Program-made: the position numbers and the translations under genes
Source of the DNA: Nonomuraea candida
GTDB taxonomy: Bacteria > Actinomycetota > Actinomycetes > Streptosporangiales > Streptosporangiaceae
Length of the DNA stretch: 64,000 bases
Direction: 5' to 3'
Assembly (NCBI RefSeq): GCF_000725485.1
Contig: NZ_JOAG01000044.1
Coordinates: 11,707 to 75,706 of the forward strand
Shown here: piece after piece, positions 16,479 through 24,927 of the stretch
Position numbering within the stretch: the stretch's first letter is position 1
Layout of the letters: each line of letters starts with the position of its first letter
The notes under the pieces: generated by a model
Database searches by the model: none
Told to the model about the DNA's origin: nothing
What the model saw: only the letters and a program-made list of their open reading frames with translations

Positions 16479-17540
16479 TCAGTAGACCCCTTCGACGATC
16501 TCCTCGGTCGTGACGGGGCGGACGGAGGCGATGCCGTCCACCACGTCGCCCGCCGCGGGGGCGATCCGCAGCGCGGTGTCGCGTTCGAGGATGTTGGGCA
16601 GGAACATGTCGCGGAAGAGCAGGTGTATGAGCACCTGGCCGCGCTCGCCGTAGGCCACCGGGGCCCGGGTGTCCGGGTCGACGATCTCCACGACCGAGGC
16701 CGGGTGGTAGGGCCTGAAGACGCAGGGGTGCTCGTCGCCGGGCTCGCGGGGGCGCTGGGGCGCGATGCCCATCAGCGTGTTGCCGTAGATGCCGCACACC
16801 TTCGCCTTGGGGAACAGCGTCTCCTCGATGAGCCGCAGCGTCTCCGGCCCCGCCGAGGTGCCCGCCCAGAGCAGCCCTTCCAGGCGCTCGGACAGGGCCT
16901 CGTAGATGGCCGGCCGCGCGCAGGCCGCCTCCAGCATCGGCGGGGTGATGAACAGCACCCGGATGTCCTGGGTGGCGACGATCGCCTCCATCTGGTCCAG
17001 CACGTGCTCGACGTACTCGTCGGCGAGGTCGCCGCGGCCGTCGGCGAGGAGCTTGCGCACCCAGCGCGGGTCCATGTCGACGGTGAAGAACAGCCCGTTG
17101 CGCCGCGCCGCGATCCGCCGGACGGTACGGCCGACCACGTGCGGCCCGCACGGCGCGATGTGCAGCCAGTGCCCCCGGGCCGGGAAGCCGTGGGCGTCGA
17201 GCACGTCGGCGCACCAGTCGGCGTTGGCCACCCGCGAGGTGGCGTCCACGACGCGCTTGGGCGTCCCGGTCGTCCCGCCGGAGTCGAACACCTCGTACGT
17301 GCCGGTGCCGCCCCGGGGGATCAGATCCTCGGCCGGCACGGTCCGCAGCAGCTCCCCGACGTCGGGGAAGCGCCGCAGGTCCGCGACGGACCGGATGTCG
17401 GCGCGCGGGTCGAAGCCGAGCCCGCCGGCGAGCCCCAGCCAGAACCGCGACCCCGTCGCCGGGTCGAAGTGCCAGTCGAGGGTCTCCTGGAGGTGCCGGC
17501 CCAGCTCCGTCGCCGGCGCGTGCGCGTCTACCGCGGACAT
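16479..17540 (-). CDS. Adenylating enzyme, PaaK/coenzyme F390 synthetase-like
   Basis: A 353-residue ANL-superfamily protein, shorter than full acyl-CoA ligases (about 430-550). It has the AMP/phosphate loop FDSGGTTGTPKRVV and a downstream GIYGNTLMGIAPQ segment matching the adenine-binding A5 motif, then GQVLIHLLFRDMFLPNIL. The short C-terminal domain with the A10 lysine is missing or reduced, as in PaaK-like and phenazine-cluster ligases. It probably activates a carboxylic acid as the acyl-adenylate. The neighbour downstream is pabC, and upstream, over an unusual tandem-repeat tract (17579-17700), lies the AhpD-like gene. An aromatic acid from the same cluster is the inferred substrate. Confidence 0.7.
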   Translation of the reverse strand: MSAVDAHAPATELGRHLQETLDWHFDPATGSRFWLGLAGGLGFDPRADIRSVADLRRFPDVGELLRTVPAEDLIPRGGTGTYEVFDSGGTTGTPKRVVDATSRVANADWCADVLDAHGFPARGHWLHIAPCGPHVVGRTVRRIAARRNGLFFTVDMDPRWVRKLLADGRGDLADEYVEHVLDQMEAIVATQDIRVLFITPPMLEAACARPAIYEALSERLEGLLWAGTSAGPETLRLIEETLFPKAKVCGIYGNTLMGIAPQRPREPGDEHPCVFRPYHPASVVEIVDPDTRAPVAYGERGQVLIHLLFRDMFLPNILERDTALRIAPAAGDVVDGIASVRPVTTEEIVEGVY

Positions 17541-17578
17541 GCTCTACTCCCTGCGTGTGGCTTGCGAACCCGGCTCAC

Positions 17579-17700
17579 GGGCCCGCGTGTGACCGGCCTG
17601 TGGGTGATGGGCCCGCATGTGGACGGGCCCGCATGTGGACGGGCCCGCGTGTGATGAGCCTGCGTGTGATGGGCCTGCGTGGGACGGGCCCGCGTGTGAC
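17579..17700. repeat. Eight 15-16-bp tandem repeats upstream of the ligase gene
   Basis: Eight head-to-tail units of 15 or 16 bp (consensus GGGCCCGCGTGTGAC) fill the gap between the ligase start (17540) and the AhpD-like stop (17740). Units at 17609 and 17625 are identical 16-mers, the others 15-mers. Because the period changes between 15 and 16, the tract is not protein coding. It occupies the place where the ligase promoter or leader should be. Confidence 0.9.
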
Positions 17701-17739
17701 GGACGGCCCCGGGCGGGGCGGGGGAGCGCGGATCCGCGC

Positions 17740-18219
17740 TCACGAACGGCCCTGGTGCGCGCCGGGCGCCAGCCGGGCCGAGATGGCCAGCCGGTTCCAG
17801 GCGTTCATGACGGTCGCCACGAAGATGAGGTGGGCGGCCTGCTCCTCGCTGAAGTGCTTGCGGGCCCGCTGGTAGACGTCGTCGTCCACCGCGTCCGCGC
17901 CGAGCAGCGTGATCGCCTCGGCCAGGCCGAGCGCGGCCTGCTCCGGCTCGGAGAAGAACCGCGGTGAGTGCCGCCAGGCGTCCAGCAGGTAGGTGCGCTG
18001 GGCGGTGACCCCGGCGGCCTGCGCGTCGATGACGTGCATGTCGATGCAGAACGCGCAGCCGTTCACCTGGGAGACCCGGATCTTCACGAGGTGCACGACC
18101 TCCGCCGCGATCCCCGACCGCAGCGCACTCTGCGTCACGGTCTGGGCGAGCCTGCCCATGGCCGCATAGCTCTCGCGGGCGATGTGGAACAGCGGCAGCC
18201 GCGCGGATTGACTCGTCAT
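17740..18219 (-). CDS. Carboxymuconolactone decarboxylase/AhpD-family protein
   Basis: A 159-residue alkylhydroperoxidase-like protein. The core KIRVSQVNGCAFCIDMH contains the CxxC pair and following histidine of the AhpD active site; HLVKI before it and LLDAWRHSPRFFSEPEQAAL after it are standard for the family. Such proteins reduce peroxides with a thiol relay, or act on lactones. The gene lies beside, and divergent from, the FAD monooxygenase that opens the plus-strand biosynthetic operon, so a detoxifying role for peroxide leaking from the flavin enzymes is possible. This is inference. The start is the ATG at 18219 with the family-typical N-terminal helix. Confidence 0.9.
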   Translation of the reverse strand: MTSQSARLPLFHIARESYAAMGRLAQTVTQSALRSGIAAEVVHLVKIRVSQVNGCAFCIDMHVIDAQAAGVTAQRTYLLDAWRHSPRFFSEPEQAALGLAEAITLLGADAVDDDVYQRARKHFSEEQAAHLIFVATVMNAWNRLAISARLAPGAHQGRS

Positions 18220-18523
18220 GGAATTCCTTCGAAAGGTCGGCTGAATTTACACGGGCGCCGTACCCGAAAAAGTCATTTGACGTGACACGGCCGCTCTCGT
18301 GAACTCACGGCATCACCATAAAAGGCGGCCTTCCGCCCGTCCACTACTCAATCAGGTAGTGGACTTTCCGGCCCGGCGCCTGTTGAACTGCGTGAGCGAC
18401 GGCTTCGAGCCGCGCCCCCGGGCCCCGCATGCGGGGCGACCGGCTTTCGCCCCCTTCGGCCCTTCAGCGACCCGGGCTGTCCGCACGAGCGGCGGGGGAC
18501 CACCGACGAGGAAGGCCCGATCG
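18220..18523. promoter_or_regulatory. Divergent control region of the arylamine operon
   Basis: These 304 bases separate the AhpD-like gene and the 16-kb plus-strand operon and must hold at least two promoters. Visible elements: a perfect inverted repeat CCACTAC-8 nt-GTAGTGG at 18341-18362, a 14-bp palindrome CCCCGCATGCGGGG at 18423-18436, and a ribosome site GAGGAAGG (18508-18515) before the ATG at 18524. The first repeat looks like an operator. No clear -10/-35 pair could be picked with confidence. Confidence 0.5.
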
Positions 18524-19822
18524 ATGAGCCATGAGCAGGAGTTGCTGGTCGTGGGCGCCGGCCCGGCCGGTCTGAGCGCCGCTCTGGCCGCCCGGTCGCT
18601 CGGCGTCGAGGTGACCTTGATCGAGGCGGACGCGCGGGACCAGGAGCGGCCGGGCAGCCGGGCGCTGTTCGTGCACCACGAGACGCTGGCACGGCTGGAG
18701 CGGCTGAGCCCGGGGCTGGGGGAGAAGATCGCCGGCTTCGGGGTCCGGTGGCAGGTCGCCCGCACCTTCTACCGCGGCAGGGAGGTCTACGCCCGCCGCT
18801 ACGACACCGGGCCGGGCAGCGGGCACGCCACCGGGCCGGGCGGCCGGCACGGCAGCGGGCACGACGGCGAGCACGGCAGCGAGCACGACACCGGGCCGGG
18901 CGGCGGGCTGCCGCCGTACGCGAGCCTGCGGCAGCTCGACACCGAGAGGTTCCTGCTCGACGCCTGCCGGGCCGCCGGCGTGGAGCCCGTCTGGGGAGCC
19001 CGGGTGAACGCGGTCCTGCCCGACCCCGACGGGGTGACCGTCCGCGCCGGGAACGGCGGCGAGTGGCGGGCCCGCTACGTCATCGCCGCCGACGGCGCGC
19101 GGTCCGCCGTACGCGCCGCCCTCCCGATCGAGATGGACGGCGGCCGCTCCAGCGACTACCGGGTCGCGGTGGACCTGTCCGGCGAGGACGCCGGCGGCGC
19201 GCCGGCGGAGCGGCACATGCACTACCGCCACCCCGCGCTCGACGGCCGGAACCTGCTGATCGTGCCGTTCACCGGCGGCGTCCAGGTGGACGTGCAGTGC
19301 CGGGACCCGGCGGACGGCGAGGCGCTCAGCGACCCCGATGCCGTGCGCCGGTGGCTGCCCAAGGTGGTCGCGCCCGAGCAGGCGGAGCGGGTGCTCTGGG
19401 TGTCGCGTTACCCCTGCCTGCAGCGCGTCGCCACCGCCTTCACCGACCGGCACCGGCGCGTCCTGCTCGCCGGGGAGGCCGCGCACCTGTTCGCCCCGCT
19501 GGGCGCGCGGGGGATGAACAGCTCGATCGCCGACGCAGAGGCCGCGGCGACCGCCGTGTGCCTGGCGCTCCACGCGACCGGCGTGGCACGGGCCAGAGGC
19601 GTCGTCGAGGACTACGACACGGTGCGCCGGCAGGCGGCGCGGCACAACCGGGCCCGCGTCGAAGGCGCGCTGCGGCACCTGCGCGCGGAGTCCGCCCGGT
19701 CCCGGCTGGCCCAGGCCGGCGCCGCCCGGCTGGCGCCATGGCTGCCGCGCCTCGGCGCCTGGCTGGACAAGGCCCCCTACGGCCCGCGCGGGCCCATCAC
19801 GCTGCGCGGCGGCCTGTACTGA
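18524..19822 (+). CDS. FAD-dependent aromatic monooxygenase (PHBH fold)
   Basis: A 432-residue group A flavoprotein monooxygenase. It starts with the FAD fingerprint LLVVGAGPAGLSAALAARSL and an acidic end to the second strand (VTLIEADARD). The DG motif is in ARYVIAADGARSAVRAAL, and the second FAD motif is RRVLLAGEAAHLFAPLGARG, MNSSIADAEAAA. These NAD(P)H enzymes hydroxylate electron-rich aromatics, or decarboxylate them oxidatively. A low-complexity Gly/His/Ser/Asp insert (about 18803-18908, repeated GSGH and GPGG units) interrupts the substrate domain. The gene is the first of the operon, with GAGGAAGG upstream, and the halogenase follows 44 bases after its stop. A p-aminobenzoate-type substrate is inferred. 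Confidence 0.85.
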   Translation: MSHEQELLVVGAGPAGLSAALAARSLGVEVTLIEADARDQERPGSRALFVHHETLARLERLSPGLGEKIAGFGVRWQVARTFYRGREVYARRYDTGPGSGHATGPGGRHGSGHDGEHGSEHDTGPGGGLPPYASLRQLDTERFLLDACRAAGVEPVWGARVNAVLPDPDGVTVRAGNGGEWRARYVIAADGARSAVRAALPIEMDGGRSSDYRVAVDLSGEDAGGAPAERHMHYRHPALDGRNLLIVPFTGGVQVDVQCRDPADGEALSDPDAVRRWLPKVVAPEQAERVLWVSRYPCLQRVATAFTDRHRRVLLAGEAAHLFAPLGARGMNSSIADAEAAATAVCLALHATGVARARGVVEDYDTVRRQAARHNRARVEGALRHLRAESARSRLAQAGAARLAPWLPRLGAWLDKAPYGPRGPITLRGGLY

Positions 19823-19866
19823 CGACCCCCGGATCGAAGCGCCACTTCGAGAGAGAAGACGCACAG

Positions 19867-21639
19867 ATGACGAGCACATCCGCGGCCGGCCACGGCATGA
19901 CCTGGCCGGAGAAGATCGAGCTGCTGGCCCGCACCATGCCGGACGCCCAGGCGCGCACGCTGTCCAGCCTGCTGCCCGGCCCCGCGAGCGACGGCGCGGG
20001 CGCGTTCCGCTCCCGCGTCCCCGACCGGGAGCGCGCCGCGCTCACCCACGAGCCGCCCCGCCCCGACCCCGACGACCCGCACGCCGTGCGCCGCGTCGGC
20101 GTGATCGGCGGCGGCACCGCCGGCTACCTGGTGGCGCTGGCGCTGCGGGCCAGGCGGCCCTGGCTGGACGTCACGCTCGTCGAGTCGAGCGCCATCCCCG
20201 TCATCGGCGTCGGCGAGGCCACGACGCCGCCGCTGCTGGCGTTCCTGCACCACTATCTCGGCATCGACGCGCTGGACTTCCTCAAGCGGGTCCAGCCGAC
20301 CTGGAAGCTGGGCATCAAGTTCGACTGGGGCCCCTACCCCGACGGCATCATGGCCCCCTTCGACTGGGGCGCCAACTCCATCGGGGTGCTGGGCTCGCTG
20401 GCGACCAGGAACGACCCGAACGCCTACACCCTGCAGTCGCTGTTCATGCTGCACAACCGGGTGCCGGTGTTCCGCACCGGCGACGGCGAGTACGTCTCGC
20501 TGATGGACGACCTCCCGTTCGCCTACCACCTGGAGAACCGCGCCCTGGTCGCCTTCCTCTCCCAGATCGCCGCGGAGCGCGGCATCCGCCACATCGACGC
20601 CCAGATCAGCGACGTCCGCCTGTCCGGCGAGGACTGGATCGAGTCGCTGCGCACGACCGACGGCCGCAGCCTCGACTTCGACCTGTACATCGACTGCACC
20701 GGATTCCGCTCCCTGCTGCTGGGCGACGCGCTGAAGACCCCCTTCACCAGCTACGCCGGCAGCCTCTTCACCGACACGGCGGTCACCGGCTACACGCACC
20801 AGAGCGAGGAGATCGAGCCGTACACCACGGCCGCGACCATGGACGCGGGCTGGTGCTGGAGCATCCCCGTCCCCGGGGAGGACCACGTCGGCTACGTCTA
20901 CTCCTCCGCCTTCCTCTCCGGTGACCAGGCCGCCGGCGAGGTGATCCGGCAGCACGGCATGGTCGGCGACCTCAGGACGGTGCGCTTCCGGGTCGGCCGG
21001 CACGAGAAGACCTGGCGCGGGAACGTGATCGCGCTGGGCAACTCGTACGCGTTCGTGGAGCCGCTGGAGTCCAGCAGCCTGCTCATGCTGGTGTTCACGA
21101 TCATGTCCATGATGCCGCTGCTGCCGGCGTCCTGGAAGCACCCGGTGCCCAGCGAGACGCTCAACCGGGTGACCGCGAACCGCTGGGACGGGCTGCGCTG
21201 GTTCCTGGCCCTCCACTACCGCTACAACCGGCGCCGCGACACCCCGTTCTGGCGGGAGGTCTGGACCTCCACCGACGTCTCCGGCATCCAGCCGCTGCTG
21301 GACGTCTACGCCGCCGGCGCGCCGCTGCACCTGCGCGACCCGATCACCCGCAGGCTCGCCCGCGCCGCCGCCCCCACCTTCTACGAGCTGGACGGCGTCG
21401 ACTGCCTGCTGCTCGGCCAGAACTACCCGGCCGAGCTCGTCACCGGCGCCGAGCCGCTGGAGGCGTGGCAGGCCCGCAAGTCGGCCGCCGACGCCCTCGT
21501 GGCCCGCGCCCTGACCCAGCGCCAGGCCCTGGCCGCCTTCCACGCCCGGCCCGAGCTCACCCGGAACCTGGTCCACGGGCCGCACAGCTGGGTGACCGGG
21601 TACGGCGAAGAGCGCTGGCTCTGGCACAGCGGTGCGTGA
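19867..21639 (+). CDS. Flavin-dependent (tryptophan-type) halogenase
   Basis: A 590-residue FADH2-dependent halogenase. The FAD loop GGGTAGY lies near residue 80, VIGVGEATTPPLLAF follows, and the family hallmark WxWxIP reads WCWSIPVPGEDHVGYVY. TWKLGIKFDWG provides candidate active lysines, and FVEPLESSSLLMLV carries the Glu of the ESSS motif. It chlorinates or brominates aromatic or pyrrole rings through HOCl generated at the flavin. An N-terminal extension of about 75 residues precedes the FAD domain, longer than in PrnA. The partner flavin reductase overlaps its 3' end. A free or activated arylamine is the likely substrate, but tryptophan itself cannot be excluded. Confidence 0.92.
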   Translation: MTSTSAAGHGMTWPEKIELLARTMPDAQARTLSSLLPGPASDGAGAFRSRVPDRERAALTHEPPRPDPDDPHAVRRVGVIGGGTAGYLVALALRARRPWLDVTLVESSAIPVIGVGEATTPPLLAFLHHYLGIDALDFLKRVQPTWKLGIKFDWGPYPDGIMAPFDWGANSIGVLGSLATRNDPNAYTLQSLFMLHNRVPVFRTGDGEYVSLMDDLPFAYHLENRALVAFLSQIAAERGIRHIDAQISDVRLSGEDWIESLRTTDGRSLDFDLYIDCTGFRSLLLGDALKTPFTSYAGSLFTDTAVTGYTHQSEEIEPYTTAATMDAGWCWSIPVPGEDHVGYVYSSAFLSGDQAAGEVIRQHGMVGDLRTVRFRVGRHEKTWRGNVIALGNSYAFVEPLESSSLLMLVFTIMSMMPLLPASWKHPVPSETLNRVTANRWDGLRWFLALHYRYNRRRDTPFWREVWTSTDVSGIQPLLDVYAAGAPLHLRDPITRRLARAAAPTFYELDGVDCLLLGQNYPAELVTGAEPLEAWQARKSAADALVARALTQRQALAAFHARPELTRNLVHGPHSWVTGYGEERWLWHSGA

Positions 21640-22249
21640 CGGGCGTCCGATGGAGATCGCAGCCGCCGGAGCGACGACCACGGCCGTGGCGTCGCAGCCC
21701 GGCACGCAGCCCGCCACGCAGCCCACCACGCGGCCCGGCGCGCAGCCCGGCGTGCGGACGTGCGCGGAGGACGACTACCGCGCGCTGATGGGGTCCTTCC
21801 CCACCGGCGTCGCGGTGGTGACCAGCACCGGCGCCGACGGCTTGCCGCGCGGGCTGACCTGCTCGTCGCTGACGAGCGTGGCCGTGAGCCCGCCGACGCT
21901 GCTGATCTGCCTGCACACCCGCAGCTCCACGCTGGAGGCGCTGTGCCGGAGCGGCAGGTTCGCGGTGAACCTGCTGCGGGCCGAGGGCCGCCGGGTCGCC
22001 GAGCTGTTCTCCCGGCCGGTGGACGACCGGTTCGCCCACGTCGCCTGGGCCTTCTCCGAGACCAACGGCCAGCCGGTGCTCGCCGAGGACGCCGTCGCCT
22101 TCGCCGGCTGCCGGGTGACCAGGAGCCTGCTCGTCGGCGACCACGCGGTGGTGCTGGGCGAGGTCACCGACGTGACGCGGGCGGCGGGTGTCCCGCTGCT
22201 GTACGGCCTGCGGCGCTTCGCCGCGTGGCGCCCCGACCAGGACGGATGA
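21632..22249 (+). CDS. Flavin reductase (FMN/FAD-binding split barrel)
   Basis: A 205-residue flavin reductase domain protein: YRALMGSFPTGVAVVTST, GLTCSSLTSVAVSPPTLLIC, SGRFAVNLLRAEG, then VGDHAVVLGEVTDVTRA, the standard HpaC/PheA2-like layout. It supplies reduced flavin to the halogenase upstream and perhaps to the oxygenase. The N-terminal 45 residues are Thr/Pro/Gln-rich low complexity. The start is either GTG at 21632, overlapping the halogenase stop by eight bases, or ATG at 21650; both keep the gene coupled to the halogenase. The stop overlaps the next start (ATGA, 22246-22249). Confidence 0.9.
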   Translation: MRDGRPMEIAAAGATTTAVASQPGTQPATQPTTRPGAQPGVRTCAEDDYRALMGSFPTGVAVVTSTGADGLPRGLTCSSLTSVAVSPPTLLICLHTRSSTLEALCRSGRFAVNLLRAEGRRVAELFSRPVDDRFAHVAWAFSETNGQPVLAEDAVAFAGCRVTRSLLVGDHAVVLGEVTDVTRAAGVPLLYGLRRFAAWRPDQDG

Positions 22250-24090
22250 CGACCGTGAGCGACGAAGGGGAAAAGACCATGAGGGCAGCGGGCGCACTGG
22301 CGCCGGTCCTGCGGACGGCGCTGCGGCGGACGTTCCGCATCGGGCGGATGTTCGAGGAGGCGGCGCGGCGGCACCCGGCCGCCACGGTCCGGCTGGACCG
22401 GCCGCTGAGCGTGCTCGGCTCCGGGCAGACCGCCTACGGCTACGACGAGCTGGCCGACGTCGTCGACGACCTCGCCGCCCGGCTGCGGGCGGCCGGCGTG
22501 GGACGGGGGGAGCACCTGCCCGTCTACAAGGGCCTGAACTTCGACCTGCCGCTGCTGGCCTGCGCCGCGGCCCGGGCGGGCGCGGTGCCCGTCATGCTCT
22601 CCCCGGCGCTGGAGCCCGCCGTGGTCCTGACCCTGCTGGCCCGGCTGTCGTCGCCGTGGATCGTCACCGACACGGCGCAGCTCGCCCGGCTGGCCGGCGA
22701 GGGCACGTTCGCGGGCCGGAAGGTCCTCCTCACCGACGGCCCGGCACGCTCCGCCCCACCGGCCGCTCCACCGGCCGCCCCCGACGGCGTCCGGTCCGAG
22801 CCGCCGTCCAGCCCCGACGGCGCCCGGCCCGCGCCGGCGTCCGGTCCCGACCGCACTCGGCCCGAGCCGCCGTCCGGCCTGGACGGCGTCCGCATCATCG
22901 ACCTCGCGGCGCTGGCGGGCGCGCCCCGGCGTCCTCCGATCGACCTGCCGCCCGACCACGCCGCGCTCATCACCCACTCCTCGGGCACCACCGGCGTGCC
23001 CAAGCTGATGGTGCACACCACGCGCACGCTCGCCCACCGCCTGCTTCCCCAGCAGTTGCTGGCCTGGCCGGTCCGGCGCCGCGCGCGGGTGCTGCTGGCG
23101 ATGTCGTTCGTGCACTCGCGCTTCTTCAACTCCCTCGGCGTGTTCCTGTCCTACGGCAACCCCCTCGCCGTGATCGGCGAGACGGGCCTGGCCACGGTCC
23201 GCAGGATGCTCGAGACGGCCAGGCCGGCCGTCGTGGAGACCCACCCGAACAACTTCGTGCTGTGGGAGGACTTCGCGGACGAGATCGGCGGTCCGCTGTC
23301 CGGCGTGCGCTACTACAGCAGCACCTTCGACGCCATCCATCCCGGCACGGTCAAGCGGCTCCTGTCGGCCTCCCGGCACCGCCGCCCGGCCCTGCTGCAA
23401 CTGTTCGGCCAGAGCGAGACCGGCCCGCTCACCGGCTGGCTCAACACCAGGCGCAACGTCGAGCGGATGGACGGCCGCTGCATCGGCTACCCGCTGCCCG
23501 GCTTCGTCCGGCTGCGGGTCGTCGACGCCGCCGGCCGGCCCGCGCCCCGCGGCACGATCGGCCGCCTGGAGGTGCGCACCCGCGGCCGGGTCCGCACCTA
23601 CCTGGGCGAGGAGGAGCGCTTCCGGTCCCAGCTCAACGGCGGCTGGTGGTACGTCGGCGACATGGGCTGGCGGGACCGGGCCGGCCGCGTCCACCTAGCC
23701 GACCGCGAGGTGGACAAGATCAGCGACATCGACAGCAACCTCGGACTGGAGGACGTCCTGATGGAGCGCCTGCCCGAGATCTCCGAGCTGGTGATCGTGC
23801 CGGACCGGTCGGGGCGGCCCACGCCCGTCCTGGCCACCCGCCACGACCGGCCACTCGACCCCGGGCGCTGGGCGGCGGCCGTGGCCGGGCTGCCCGGCCT
23901 GCGCGACCCCGTCCAGTGGCACTTCGCCGACTTCCCGCGCACCTCCACCTGGAAGATCAAGCGGCTGGAGATCCGCGGGCTGCTGGGCACCGAGCTGGAG
24001 CCGGCGCGGGTGCCGCCCGGCCCCCTTCCGATCACCTCTCCCGTTCCGACCACACCATCTGGAGCACAAAATGTCGACAAATCGCTATAA
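22246..24090 (+). CDS. AMP-dependent synthetase/ligase
   Basis: A 614-residue ANL-type adenylating enzyme. The phosphate loop is [15 protein letters not shown], followed by [15 protein letters not shown] (A5) and [20 protein letters not shown] (A7/A8 with the ribose-binding Asp). The C-terminal [14 protein letters not shown] supplies a candidate A10 lysine. A repeat-rich Pro/Asp/Gly linker ([16 protein letters not shown] and relatives, about 22746-22890) sits between the first subdomains. It activates a carboxylic acid, but no carrier protein is seen nearby, so the acceptor (CoA or an amine) is open. It starts within the stop of the flavin reductase and overlaps the next gene by 20 bases. Confidence 0.85.
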   Translation: MTTVSDEGEKTMRAAGALAPVLRTALRRTFRIGRMFEEAARRHPAATVRLDRPLSVLGSGQTAYGYDELADVVDDLAARLRAAGVGRGEHLPVYKGLNFDLPLLACAAARAGAVPVMLSPALEPAVVLTLLARLSSPWIVTDTAQLARLAGEGTFAGRKVLLTDGPARSAPPAAPPAAPDGVRSEPPSSPDGARPAPASGPDRTRPEPPSGLDGVRIIDLAALAGAPRRPPIDLPPDHAALITHSSGTTGVPKLMVHTTRTLAHRLLPQQLLAWPVRRRARVLLAMSFVHSRFFNSLGVFLSYGNPLAVIGETGLATVRRMLETARPAVVETHPNNFVLWEDFADEIGGPLSGVRYYSSTFDAIHPGTVKRLLSASRHRRPALLQLFGQSETGPLTGWLNTRRNVERMDGRCIGYPLPGFVRLRVVDAAGRPAPRGTIGRLEVRTRGRVRTYLGEEERFRSQLNGGWWYVGDMGWRDRAGRVHLADREVDKISDIDSNLGLEDVLMERLPEISELVIVPDRSGRPTPVLATRHDRPLDPGRWAAAVAGLPGLRDPVQWHFADFPRTSTWKIKRLEIRGLLGTELEPARVPPGPLPITSPVPTTPSGAQNVDKSL

Positions 24091-24868
24091 GTGGGGCATC
24101 TCGCACCCGGGGCTGGACGGGCTCCAGCAGGCCATCGAGCCGATCAGGGACAAGATCCTCGCCCACCCCATGTACACCTCGCTCAACGACCTCGGCGACG
24201 TGGTCACCTTCATGGAGCACCACGTCTTCGCCGTCTGGGACTTCATGTCCCTGCTCAAGAGCCTCCAGCTGCAGCTCACCTGCGTGCGCGTGCCCTGGGT
24301 GCCGGAGGGCCCCGAGACCAGCCGCCGGCTGGTCAACGAGATCGTGCTGGTCGAGGAGAGCGACACCCTGGCCGGCGGTCACATCAGCCACTTCGAGCTG
24401 TACGTCGACGGCATGCGGCAGGCCGGCGCCGACACCACGGCCATCGAGGCGTTCATCGCCCACCTGCGCTCCGGCGGCACCGTACCCGACGGGCTGGCCG
24501 GCGCGCGCGTCCCCCGGCCGGCCGCCGCGTTCGTCACCACCACCTGGCGCATCATCGCCGAGGAGCCGCTGCACTGCCAGGCCGCCGCGTTCGCGTTCGG
24601 CAGGGAGGACCTCATCCCCGAGATGTTCGACCGGGTCATGCGCATGGACCGGCACGCCGGCGCGCTGGGCACGTTCCGCGACTACCTGGAGCGGCACATC
24701 GAGGTCGACGGCGAGCAGCACACCCCGATGGCGATGCAGATGCTCGTCGACCTCTGCGGCGACGACCAGGCCAGGTGGGACGAGTGCGCGCGCACGCTGA
24801 ACACCGCGCTGCAGGCCCGGCACGACCTGTGGGACGCCATCGCGGAGCGCATCGCCGCCCGGCCGTGA
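24071..24868 (+). CDS. DUF3050 family, haem-oxygenase-like (possible di-iron oxygenase)
   Basis: A 265-residue all-helical protein that fits DUF3050: [56 protein letters not shown], then [16 protein letters not shown]. The candidate metal ligands are Glu49, Glu95/Glu96, His107 and the late [10 protein letters not shown] segment (His209-x3-Asp213-x3-His217), which resembles the third core helix of haem-oxygenase-like di-iron oxygenases (HDO). HDOs carry out N-oxygenation, C-C cleavage and desaturation in natural-product pathways. In this cluster, N-oxygenation of an arylamine would fit, but that is inference. The start ATG has GGAGC ten bases upstream and lies within the end of the ligase gene. 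Confidence 0.8.
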   Translation: MSTNRYKWGISHPGLDGLQQAIEPIRDKILAHPMYTSLNDLGDVVTFMEHHVFAVWDFMSLLKSLQLQLTCVRVPWVPEGPETSRRLVNEIVLVEESDTLAGGHISHFELYVDGMRQAGADTTAIEAFIAHLRSGGTVPDGLAGARVPRPAAAFVTTTWRIIAEEPLHCQAAAFAFGREDLIPEMFDRVMRMDRHAGALGTFRDYLERHIEVDGEQHTPMAMQMLVDLCGDDQARWDECARTLNTALQARHDLWDAIAERIAARP

Positions 24869-24909
24869 AACCCGCTTCCCCGCCCGCCCGTGAAACCCGC
24901 TTCCCCGCC
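24863..24909 (+). repeat. 22-bp direct repeat spanning the DUF3050 stop codon
   Basis: A 22-bp sequence starting CCGTGAAACCCGCTTCC occurs at 24863-24884 and again at 24888-24909 (period 25). The first copy includes the TGA stop of the DUF3050 gene. It looks like a recent slippage duplication between two operon genes. Confidence 0.9.
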
Positions 24910-24927
24910 ACGAGAAGGGTGACCTCG

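Noticed and set aside
17579..17700. CRISPR or coding repeat
   Set aside because: Units are contiguous without spacers, and the period shifts between 15 and 16 bp, so no frame is kept.
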